NCBI RefSeq assembly: GCF_018812025.1
Contig: NC_063062.1
Coordinates: forward strand, 40,516,340-40,580,339
Source: Megalobrama amblycephala
Taxonomy: Eukaryota; Chordata; Actinopteri; Cypriniformes; Xenocyprididae
Length of the DNA stretch: 64,000 nt
Reading direction: 5' to 3'
In this document: piece after piece, positions 45,489 through 57,400 of the stretch
How positions within the stretch are numbered: the first letter of the stretch is position 1
Layout: the number at the start of each line of letters is the position of its first letter
Notes under the pieces: model-generated
Told to the model about the DNA's origin: nothing
The model's database searches: none
The model's input: only the letters and a program-made list of their open reading frames with translations
Made by a program: the position numbers and the translations under genes

Positions 45489-48400
45489 GTGAGTGTGTCT
45501 CTATTGCTCTCATTGTGTTTGAAACATCATGAACATTTCCTTGAGTGAATGAGGAAAACAGGCATGACGTCACTTTGTAGGCCAGTCGGCGGTTAGCGTC
45601 ACTCTGGTTCCTCAACAAAAACCCATTAGGACTTTTGGATTATCACAAAAAAACAAGCTCTGTGATCAACAAAGGTTTATGATACTTACACGTTTTGTCC
45701 ATCATCTTTGTACCAAATTATGTGTTTCTATAAACACTGTTACATAAAAAGCAAGTCAAACTGCCCAACTAAAGAAAACACTGATCACCATAATAGTGAC
45801 CAAACATTTTCGATAAACATCAATTTAATTAATCCTCAAAAAGAACTGTAGATAAAGTCAGTCTGGTTTATAATAAGAGAGATTTAATGTCTTTTCAGTG
45901 GATTTGTAGCTGAAGTCAGCTGTAGTTCTTGTGTTGCTCTTTCCTTCAGTGATTCTATCATCAGGTGTCTTCAATAATCAAGCAATCATCACCTAATTAA
46001 CCACTTAAGTACCTAATTAACTCTAACGCTGCTTCTGTGTTTCTTTTAACATCCTGCTGCTGGTTCCCATATGAACACAGTGTTCATTTAACCTTTAAGG
46101 CTTGTCAGTAAACGCCCACTGTTATGATTGGCTAACATCTTTGCATAGGAAACAGTATCAATGTTTTGAAAAAAATTCGTCATTTACAGACAAAGCATTA
46201 TGAAATCACTTATTTGCGGTTTGTGATACAGTTGGTGCTTCATCTTTCAACTAAAGTTTCTTTGCAAACTCTCCATTACACTGTTCCTCGTTTACAAAAC
46301 GAAATGCTCCGAACAAACATAATCCTCAGATGCAACTAAAATAAACACTTGTTTCTGACACTGGGATCCTTTTGAAGCCGCAAACCAGCTGTTTAAACTG
46401 GACTTGTCAAAACAAACGTTCTTTCACTCTTCTTTTGTCCTGTCGGCAGACTCAAGTGTGTGGAGCATGTCAGAAACTGAACACACATCTGTATACTGTA
46501 TCAGTGTAAACAGCGTCAGTCATTATAATGGCTTTTATTTGCTTTTGACGTGATATGCACATCCAGTTTAGATAAATGTCAGCCAGAAAGCGGCTGATTG
46601 TGCACTGTGAAAAGTGATACACTCTAACTACTCAATAAAATTGTGGCAACAGATTACAAGCAATACTGTAAATTAAATTCAACATGTACGAATTGAGTTA
46701 GAATTAATCAAATTCACTCCTTGAAAGTCAACCATTTAAAATGTGTAAAATTAACAAACATCATTGCAAAAACTGCAAACTGACATAAAAAGCAAAGAGT
46801 CACATTGCCCAAGTAAATGAAACACTGATCACCATAATGGTGATCAAACATTTTTAATAAAATCAACATCAACATCCAAACCTCTGTTAAAGGCAGGGTA
46901 GGTAAGAAATTTTGTTCCAAATTTGTTTAAACTTTCTATATATATACATGCATAATTAAAATGTAAGAACTCTGATAAAAAGAGTATAAAAATCGAGTGA
47001 CTCTAGACCGTTTAATCTGTATTAAACACAGCTCATTATTTCCATCCGGGACGAAACATAGGATTGGCTTAGGCGGCTGTCACTCTCTCGCAACCATGGC
47101 AACCACCCTTTTGCCACACATGACCTGCCCACTTGCGCGCGCACGTTTGATTTGGGGAATCCAAGAGGCACGGATCCTAGGAATACCAAAACAATGGCAG
47201 AGAAACAGCAAGCAAAATTCACAGTACCGGCCTATGCAGTTAGTGAAGGCAAACCAGGCAAAAAAGGAAGACAGTAACAGTACAAGAAAAGGCAATGAAC
47301 AAAAAGTCTTTGGATAAACAAAGAAATAAAACGCGAGTTAATATCGGCGTGGCTTTCCAGCGATGGCGAGAACTGAGGGAACTCAAGGGGCTGAAAAGTG
47401 ACTCCTTGATGGCTTTATTTCTGCTGGACAGGTAAATCTTTCTTTTTGTATTTTGATCATACATATTTTTTTGTTTATTTTTTCATGAAGCATGTGTCAT
47501 TAGCACACGTAGCTGCGTAATATAGCTAACATAACATTACTTAGCGAGCCGTAGTAGAGACGATAAATAATCTATAGGCCTAGCTCAAGATGATAGCTAT
47601 AGTGTTGAATTGTGCATAATTTTGCTTTAGATAACTAAATACATGTTTAACAGATAGTAGGCCTAACGTTACTCCGCATCTAGGAACTTTTCTTAGAACT
47701 ATATTTACCCTCTGTCTAACTCTTTTACCATGTTCACCTGTAAGTTTACCTGCACGTTTTTTTTCGCCTTTGTTTTGTTTTTATATTCTCTACCTATGTT
47801 TACTGATGTCTTTATATTGTATCTGTGTGTGTCGTACACACTTTGTTGTATGTGTGTGTTATTATTTTGTGTCTGCAATGCAGTTGTGAGTTGATATTTG
47901 AGTGTATGTTACTCTGTTTATCTGTAGAACAACGTATATGTTATGAATCTTACACGAAATTCATCTTCATCACAGTGTAAATGATGGTAATGGAAAAACG
48001 TGTATCATGCAACCTGTTTTTAGCTTTGCCTTATAGATAACTAACTCGTTAGCGAATTAAATTATGTTTATCTTCATAATTATAAAGTTATTTTTATTAC
48101 ATGTGATTCTGACATGATGTCACTACATGCACTGTGCTCCTTCCTCTCCGCTCATCTCAGGTAAATAATGCGTCTTCCAGCTCAGTGGTCGGAGTCGCAC
48201 GTTCATGCGTTTTGGGGGCGTGGCTTTGGAAGGAGCCCAGAAGGGAGGGGGTGGAGTGAATGGAAATAATGAGCTGTCTTTAAAACAGTCGTGAGAGGTC
48301 TACAGACACTCGATTTTTATACTTTCTTTTTCAGAGTACTTACATTTTAATTATGTATTGATATATAAATAAAGTTTAAAAAAATTTTGAAAAAAAAGTT

Positions 48401-51400
48401 TTTTATACATTTTTTACCTACCCTGCCTTTAATTCATGTGTTTCTCTTTCCGTCAGTGATTCTGCTTGTTATCATCAGGTGTCTTCAATGCTGGCAATAA
48501 AAAATAAAGAGTTCTTAATTCATCTTCAGATATTTTTGTTTAAATTTCACTCGTTTTAAATGCTTGACATTTAAGGAATTAATTTGATTAATTCTAACTC
48601 AGTTCTATTTGTTGAATTTAATTAATAATATTGCTTGCAATCTGTTGCCAAAATTTTATGGATTAGCGTATTACTTTTTACAGTGTGGGCAGGGCCTGTG
48701 GTGCGATGATGTAAAACTATTGGTTGATGTCTTGCCCTAGAGGCAGTCATATGCAAATGTTTTTGATCATGTGAGTGACAGGTTGCCCCGCCCTCGTCAT
48801 CAGAGAAGAGAAGAGATGCTGCAAGAGGAAGATATTCTGATTCAAGATTACCAGAACATGAATTTAACATGATAATGATGTGCACGATAAATCATTTATA
48901 ATAAACACTGCGATATTCCATAAAAAAATCATTGTCCCTTTTGATTTCATGTTGTCTTTAATGATGTCCCCTTCATTTTCCGTCAACAGAAATGCATGAG
49001 CTTTATCCCCAGTGCCACTGTGTGGGCTGCTAAACAGCAAATCCTGTGTACATTGAGTCAGAATCTGAAGGATGTGCTGAACTACGGCCTCTTCCAGCCG
49101 TCCAGCGATGGCAGCGAAGGAGAATTCCTGGATGAAGAGAGTCTGATCGGGGAATATCCACTGCCAGCCTGCGAGGGCGTCCCGTCACTGGAGGTACAGA
49201 AAAGCGGTGACACACCTTAAAATAACGGTGCATGAATAATCTTGTGCTAATACCTGAATGAATACTTACTTCAACATTAACTAAGGATTGATAACAAATC
49301 ATAAATCAATGAAGAGCTAACTTTCACTGCAACTGGAGTCATATGAATTCATACTTAATGCATTAATTAACATTTAGGGGGAGCATTGTCATGAAATGCA
49401 TTAGCAGAACAATCACGCAGCGCACACGCATTTGTGAATTATTTAAACTGTGTCTTTATTCTGAGGGTTTATACATATTTGTTATCATGCAATTGCTACA
49501 ATGAAACCCTGAGAAGCTTCTGTGTTCCTGTACGCTTCAGTTTCGCTACAAAACCAGATTGTACAATCAGCCCAGTGTGGACGAGAAGCTGATCGCCAAA
49601 CTTCACACGAAGGTGAGAGATTCAGTCCTGGAGAGTTTAGCTCCCACCCTGATAGATCCATGGTGATGCGGATAATGCAGTTGGGAATGGGAATGTGATG
49701 TAGATATTCTGCCATGACACACGCTTCTCATCATACAGTACAGGCAGTTATTGTAAAATAAAAGCGCTAGGTTTAAATGTTATTTCTTGTTTTGTTGTTG
49801 TTTGTCTGTCAAAATATCAGAAAGCATCTTGTTAATTATTAAAAAAATTGTTTTAATGATTTAAATAATAATCGGGGTAGAGAAAGAGAAGACGAGTTTT
49901 GTGTTTCCATGCAATTTTAGAGCTTACACACTTATTCTTAATGTGTAAATTTTAGAACGTTCTGGCAAGATTCTCTCAAAGATATGAACAAACGTTCTTC
50001 CAGTAACGTTAATAGAATGTTCATTTAATGTTATCTGGTCTTTGATAATGTTCTCAAAACATTAGTGCAAAAACAGTATTGTTCACGGAACGTGATGTTC
50101 GTTTATCGTTTTTTAAATGTTGCTACTTGTTTCAGAACGTTCAGAGAACATTCAAAAGTAACATTCCCATAATGTTTGGAGAATGATACAATGTAATGTT
50201 CAATAAACGTTCACATAACCAAACAAAAAAATGTTTTTAAAACATTTAAAAAACTGGACATTTTGAACACTCAGAAATAATGTTTAATAAGAATGTTACT
50301 GAAACATTCTTTAGAACATGTTTGGGTTCGTTTTGATCATCTGATTAAAGTAATGATTTGTAATTTACATAAGCGAAAACACTTGTACAGTAATGCATCT
50401 AATTGTTCACAATGTGTTTTGTTGTGTTAAGTCTTTATTTTCTTTCTTATTTTCTCTCTCCAGGCCAGCTTGAGGAAGTTCATAGATTACATCCAGCATC
50501 ATCAGCTGGAGAAATTCTCCAAAATGCTTGACAGAGGGCTGGACCCAAATTACCAGGACAATGAAACTGGAGGTACCAGCGGAACAGATCCACACGCGTC
50601 TGATCTAGTGCTCTGCTTATTTACTTTTCCAGCCTTTGAGAATGTTCACTCTTTTCCTCTTATCACTTTATTCCTTACCAGTATATAGGACATTTCTGGA
50701 TTTGATAATTCTATCCATAGTCCATGTGTGCAGTGTATTAATATATTGTAAGTTTTCTGAAGTCATAGGAAGAACAGACTTGAATTAATTTAATTAAAAA
50801 TGGCATAGAACATTTGGCCAAATTATTATGCCGGAATAAAGAATCAAGCAGATGTTGTGTGTGTGTGTCATAGAGACTCCGCTCACCTTCGCCGCCCAGC
50901 TGGAGAATAAGCTGGAGTTTATTAAAGCTCTGAGGAACGGAGGAGCTCATCTGGACTTCAGGGCTCAAGACGGCATGACTGCTCTACACAAAGCTGCTCG
51001 CACTAACAACCAGCCAGCGCTCAAGGTACACGACCTGCATTATAATTATTCATCTTATTAGCTGCTCTAGTGCCCAGCATAACCACCAGAGGGCACTCCT
51101 TCTGTCTCCTGTACTGCTTTCCCATCATGAACTGCATTTCCCATAACCCTTTGCCTGGACTCGTTATGCTTCATTACTTTCAGCGGTGTCTCGTTACCTG
51201 GTTAACTCTGCCTTTATCAGCCCCGTGTCTTCTGTCTTTCTTGGCAAAGTCTTATAAGTGTCACACTGCATTTCTGAGCGCGCTCTCTGGTTCTCTTTCA
51301 AACATTCGTTCAGTATCTCACTATGGGAACGCCTCAGGTGTGACCGATCATGGGAGACCAATTGCTGCAGTGATCAGGGAGTCTGTGACATTTTCTGTGA

Positions 51401-54400
51401 AGCTGCTTTAAAACAACATGTATTTTGAAAAACACAATACAAATAAACTTCAACTGAATTGTCAAATGTGATACCAAAAGGTACTCTATTCAGGGAAAGT
51501 GCCAGCTGAACTGAAACCGCAAACTGGCAACAAATAGGAAAGAAGAATAAAGAATGGTTGGTGTATTTTCACACATCTTGTGAACTTGTGTCTTCTCTTC
51601 AGACGCTGCTGGAGCTCGGCGCGTCGCCGGACTATAGAGACGGCCGTGGTTTGACGGCTCTGTATCACACCGTCATGGTGGATGGAGACACGCAGTGCTG
51701 CGAGCTGCTGCTGAACGAACACGCGTCCGTCTGCTGCCAGGACGAGAACGGCTGGCATGAGATCCACCAGGTGAACTTCAGCCACACACACATCCATGGC
51801 TTAATCACAGAACGAGGGGTCAGGACACACCGTCCCAATCATACCTCATTACTGTAGCTACTTAAAGGATAGTTTACCATAAAATGAAAATGACATCGTT
51901 AGTTACTCACTCTGGTGTTGTTCTAATGCAATATGCTGTTCTTTCTGTGTTTGTGTGGATTTTCTAACAGGCTTGTCGTCATGGTCATGTCCAACACCTT
52001 GAGCATCTGTTGTTTTACGGCGCAGATATGAGCGCTCAGAACGCCTCGGGGAACACGGCCCTGCACATCTGTGCTCTCTACAACCAGGTGTGTGATCATA
52101 GCTGTATATTTACCTACAGCATTAGATTATATACTGATTATTGGCAGGTAAACTACTGAACTTGGGTCTGTTTAAGTGGGCTATTGTTGTATAACTTTGA
52201 GGCAGGAAGAATGATGCACACACACAAATTCACGTCATTACCTTGGAATTGTTTATTTCTGAAGCACAGAGAGTGAATGTGACCATGTGCAATGTGTCTG
52301 AATCCATTTTATGCATCCTTGTTTATCAGTTTCTTTAAATGCAGTGTATGTATGTAATTGCATAAAGTCTTGAGTTTAATAATTATTTTGTATTAATAGA
52401 TATTTTGTATGTAATTACAATAATGCTCATTAATGCTCTTTAAATTCTTTCAAATGCATTGGAATCAGCAGTGGAAATCATTTCAGAAAATTCTGATATT
52501 AGAGTAAAACTACAGTACAGTCCAAAAGTTTGGAACCACTAAGATTTTTAATGTTTTTAAAAGAAGTTTCGTCTGCTCACCAAGGCTACATTTATTTAAT
52601 TAAAAATACAGTAAAAAAACAGTAATATTGTGAAATATAATTACAATTTAAAATAACTGTTTTCTATTTGAATATATTTGACAAAGTAATTTATTCCTGT
52701 GATCAAAGCTGAATTTTCAGCATTGTTACTCCAGTCTTCAGTGTCACATGATCCTTCAGAAATCATTCTAATATGCTGATCTGCTGCTCAAGAAACATTT
52801 ATGATTATTTTCAATGTTGAAAACAGTTGTGTACTTTTTTTTTTTCAGGATTCCTTGATGAATAGAAAGTTCAAAAGAACAGCATTTATCTGAAATACAA
52901 AGCTTCTGTAGCATTATACACTACCGTTCAAAAGTTTGGGGTCAGTAAGAATTTTTATTTTTTATTTTTTTGAAAAGAAATTAAAGAAATGAATACTTTT
53001 ATTCAGCAAGGATGCATTAAATCAATCAAAAGTGGCAGTAAAGACATTTATAATGTTACAAAAGATTAGATTTCAGATAAACACTGTTCTTTTGAACTTT
53101 CTATTCATCAAATAATCCTGAAAAAAAATATTATACACAAATATTTTGTACAATTGTACACATTAAATGTTTCTTGAGCAGCAGATCAGCATATTAGAAT
53201 GATTTCTGAAGGATCATGTGACACTGAAGACTGGAGTAATGATGCTGAAAATTCAGCTTTGATCACAGGAATAAATTACTTTGTCAAATATATTTAAATA
53301 GTACACCGTTATTTTAAATTGTAATAATATTTCACAATATTACTGTTTTTTACTGTATTTTTAATTAAATAAATGTAGCCTTGGTGAGCAGACGAAACTT
53401 CTTTTAAAAACATTAAAAATCTTAGTGGTTCCAAACTTTTGGACTGTACTGTAGATGTTGAGGGTGCAATGTGGTTTTATAACAATTCCAATGTCTGGTA
53501 TCATCCTGTACCATAAAATGATGGTAAAAATGATGATTTAAACAACTTTACAATAGATTTGACCATAAAAAGTTCTATAAAAAGATAAACCTCACATTTC
53601 ATCCTTTAAACCATTGTTTTAAGAAAAGAGATGAGTCAAATTATAAATGATTATATTTTGTGTTCAATAATATAATTATTATTATTAAATAATATTTTTT
53701 TTTTTCCTGCATTGATCTGAACAGAGGCAGCATAGGGGTCGAATGAAAGTGTAGAATCTCTTTCTGACAGTAGGTGGCGCTTATGCAAAAGCAAACACTC
53801 TTGTGCACAAAGCAGTGCAGGATTTTTAGGGATTGCACAGAGGTGGGATGGAAATAAAATACCTTCAAAACATTTATGAACATCATAGAGCAGTGTGGGA
53901 AAAGAGTGGTAGCTTGTTCAAAGAAATGCATAATGTAATAACTGTAATAAATACTGATTATTTCATGCATCATTCAGAAAACATAGTGGAATATGTAGGT
54001 GTGCTCGAGGAGATCCTGTTCAAGTGTCTCAAACTGAAGTGTGAGTCTCGTGGACTCGTGCATCTGGTCAGAAACATCAGGAGCGAGAGACGTGATGTTG
54101 TCAGAGAGTGAGAATGTGTTTGTGACTCCCGCAGGAGAAGTGTGCGCAGATGCTGCTGGTCAGAGGAGCCGACAAGGAGCTGAAGAACCACAACAGCCAG
54201 AGTCCGTTTCAGGTAACGTCTCATTCATGTTCCCTGAACATCACAGAAGGCCGAGCACTCATGCTGGAGCTTCAACCGGCTTCAGTGTGTTTCAGTAGCT
54301 TCTCTTCTCCACATGCTTTAACCTTCACAAGGACAGTTTTAACTGTTTACAGCATGGAATAAAAAATCAAAGAGGTAACTGCCACTTGGCACACATTTTC

Positions 54401-57400
54401 AGAACAATGATAGTGCTTTTTACTATAAAGCATCACCCCTTATTTCAGATTATCACACATTAAAGAGGTAAAGTGCATTATTATTTATAATATATCATTG
54501 AATCCTATTGCCATGGATTGCTCTGCATGGCAGGATTAAGAGTGGCAGCATAGTTTTCTGATACATGGATTAGTATGTCAGTATAGTGACCTCATTATAT
54601 AATATTTCTCACAAATATTTGTGTATTTATAGCACAAGTTCATGCTTCTTTATATGCAAAAGTCATCTTTTACATGCATCTAGTGTGCAAAACTCACCCA
54701 TTGACTTGAATGATTGTTTAGGCATAGCTTTCTGCCTTTTGGATATTTAAAATTAAAACTAAAATATGTTAGGTTAGGGTTAGGTTTGGGGTTAGATTTA
54801 TGAAAAATGCATTGATGATGAAATGGAAATCGGTTTCTTCCGTTTTGTGATGTACATCTGAATGTAGGGAGGGGCTTGATTCTGTGCATCAGTGGTTGAT
54901 TGGATGTTAAGATGTGGGCGTGACTCAAAGATGGAGGAGGGTCTGAATGGGATCTTGCAGGGGCGGGGTTTAACTGGTGATGTCATCATAATGTTTAAAC
55001 AGTGAGCTGCGATTGGGATTTTTCTATGTATGATGTGGCATTTGCATTTACACAGAGACTGAAACCTGAATGTGCCCTCCTGTCCTGCTGCATCATTCAT
55101 CTCCATCGCTCTGAGATTATTCAGGAGTTCATATTCTGAAGGCAGTGTGTGTGTAAATATGTGCTGGTGTGTTGACATAGATCAGGGATTGATTGGAGAT
55201 CAAGGGGTCAGGTTTGAGGATTTCAGGTCCTCTGTGTGTGTGTGTGTGTGTGTTACAGTAGTTTGTGGATGAACTGTGATTAAAGGCTACAGATGGTGAG
55301 GTACAAATCTCCTGTTAGAAGTCCTCTTAGGATTACAGATCAAGCACGCATGTGCAGACTCACTCGAACGAGCACGTTCACAAGAAGCAACTGAGCAGAA
55401 TGAAAATAATCACCTCAAGGAAGAGATTCACTGTTAAACCCTCCGAGATTTTAACATCCATTCATCACATCACTTTAGATGCGCGGTGTAGTGTGAATTA
55501 TTTAAACTAAAAACCATCCCAAGGGCTGTAAATCGGACGTTCCATTAGGATGTGATGCGACACCGATTCTCTTAGCCAGCGATACAATATCTGTGATGCC
55601 TCAAAACGAGATACGATTAAATTTGATTAGATTCAGGGGCCTGTGATCAGTATATTGATATTACAATATTATGTGCCGATTTATTACACAACCATTTACA
55701 TTTTTATTAACTCACAAATGCAACCAGAATATATAACATGAACATTTAAATGAATTTTCAAATCCTGTATCGCAGATGTGACATCCACAACCGAAAATAC
55801 ACTTCAGTTTTTATAATAATATAGAATTTTAGTTAACGCTTTACTATAAGGTTTCATTTATTAACATTAGTTTACAGTTTTTCTCAATGGATTTACACAT
55901 ATTTCTTCTGTTCTCAAAACAGTGAACTCAGTGATCTGAACACTTTGTAATTGTCCTAAACAGATTGTACGTTTTCATTAATTTCACACAAATAGCAAAT
56001 CACGCGAACCGTTTTCTCAAAACACAACGCACAAAAGTATCTGATGTTTTCATAATAGTTCATACATCCAACCAAAACTTTCAGGAAAAAAACATTCACA
56101 GCTATTTGTATTGGTTTGACAAACATTAATGTACCATTTTTCCAAACAACAAACAAAACTCTGGAATTTGTCGTATTATCAAACACACATACACAATCAG
56201 CCCCGAACTGAAATCTGCTTGATTAATAATTCACACAACACAGGGAATGCTGTTTTCACAATTTTTTACACATTTATCACAACTGCATTATGCAATAAGC
56301 AAAATAAAAAGGGAAAGTATAAATGGAGCTAGAAAATATGCAAGAGAAGGGGAAAATAAAGGGGGGTGTAAGGAGAAGGAAAGGAAAGTGGAGCATATAG
56401 AAGGAGATCATATATGAGGAGGATCGGAGAAGAGCTGAGCGACACTGGTGTCGTGAAGAGAGCGAGAGATTTAAAGATGATGAGATCATTGAAAAACGTT
56501 TGCTTGGCAATTTGTATATTCTCAAATGTCAGGGTGGCACAACTGCAAATATTTTATTATCAACTGACGGGGTAATAACATTAAACCTTGTACTGTGATC
56601 AACATCCAGAGGATCTCTGATCATTGAACATGAACAGGGTTGCAGAAATCTCTCAAATACTGATAAAAACAGCTCGTTTCAAGTATGGGAAGATATATAT
56701 TTACAAATATTTGGTTGTACCACCTGACAAAAAAGTAACAAAGAATTTAAACACTTCAAAATGTTATGTAACAACTGAAACTTGTTTAAACCCATTGTTT
56801 TTGACTCAAAAATATGCATTAATATCATCAGTTTTGAAAAGATTTTTTAAAAATACCGTTTTTGAAGCATTATTTGCTCAATGACCCATATAACCAAACC
56901 TGTTGGAAAAACATTAAAATCATCTAAAATCATCAGAGAATACGACTGTAGTTTTGTTAGTATTTACTTTTAATAAATAAATGACTAGAAAAAAATGCAG
57001 TGCTTAATTTTGCAGTAAAGTTGAAACTGTTTAAAGGTGCCGTAGAACGTCTTTTTAAAAGATGTAATATAAGTCTAAGGTGTCCCCTGAATGTGTCTGT
57101 GAAGTTTCAGCTCAAAATATGCCATAGATTTTTTTTTATTCATTTTTTTAATTGCCTATTTTGGAGCATCATTAACTATGCGCAGATTCAGCGCGCCGCC
57201 CCTTTAAATTCTCGTGCTCCCGCCCCCGGAGCTCGCGCTTGCCTTAAACAGTTCATAAACAAAGTTCACACAGCTAATATAACCCTCAAATGGATCTTTA
57301 CAAAGCGTTTGTCGTGCAGCATGTCTAATCGCATAAGTATAGTATTTATTTGGATGTTTACATTTGATTCTGAATGAGTTTGATAGTGCTCCGTGGCTAA

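Larger units (their letters stand above)
46602..48687. mobile_element. palindromic CACTGT-ended MITE interrupted by another element
   Basis: The left end CACTGTGAAAAGTGATACACT and the right end ATTACTTTTTACAGTG are diverged inverted repeats. The arms run inward over about 240 bp (TGGCAACAGATTACAAGCAA pairing with TTGCTTGCAATCTGTTGCCA). The centre is split by the TTAA-flanked element 46891-48428. A second, partial copy of the same interior lies at about 45725-45990. Confidence 0.75.
45489..48989 (+). other. shank2 intron 1
   Basis: This 3.5 kb GT-AG intron contains a partial copy of a palindromic MITE (about 45725-45990), a complete copy of that MITE (about 46602-48687), and a TTAA-flanked element inserted inside the complete copy. 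A further dispersed repeat precedes exon 2. No extra shank2 exon was recognised. Confidence 0.85.
49194..50463 (+). other. shank2 introns 2 and 3 (split by exon 3)
   Basis: Intron 2 (49194-49540) shows nothing beyond AT-rich sequence. Intron 3 (49613-50463) carries an AACGTT-rich dispersed repeat, listed separately, and a pyrimidine-rich tract ahead of exon 4. Confidence 0.85.

Noticed and set aside
45063..45548. Single 161-codon ORF over shank2 exon 1
   Set aside because: It reads through the acceptor at 45284 and the donor at 45489. Only 45291-45488 is coding.
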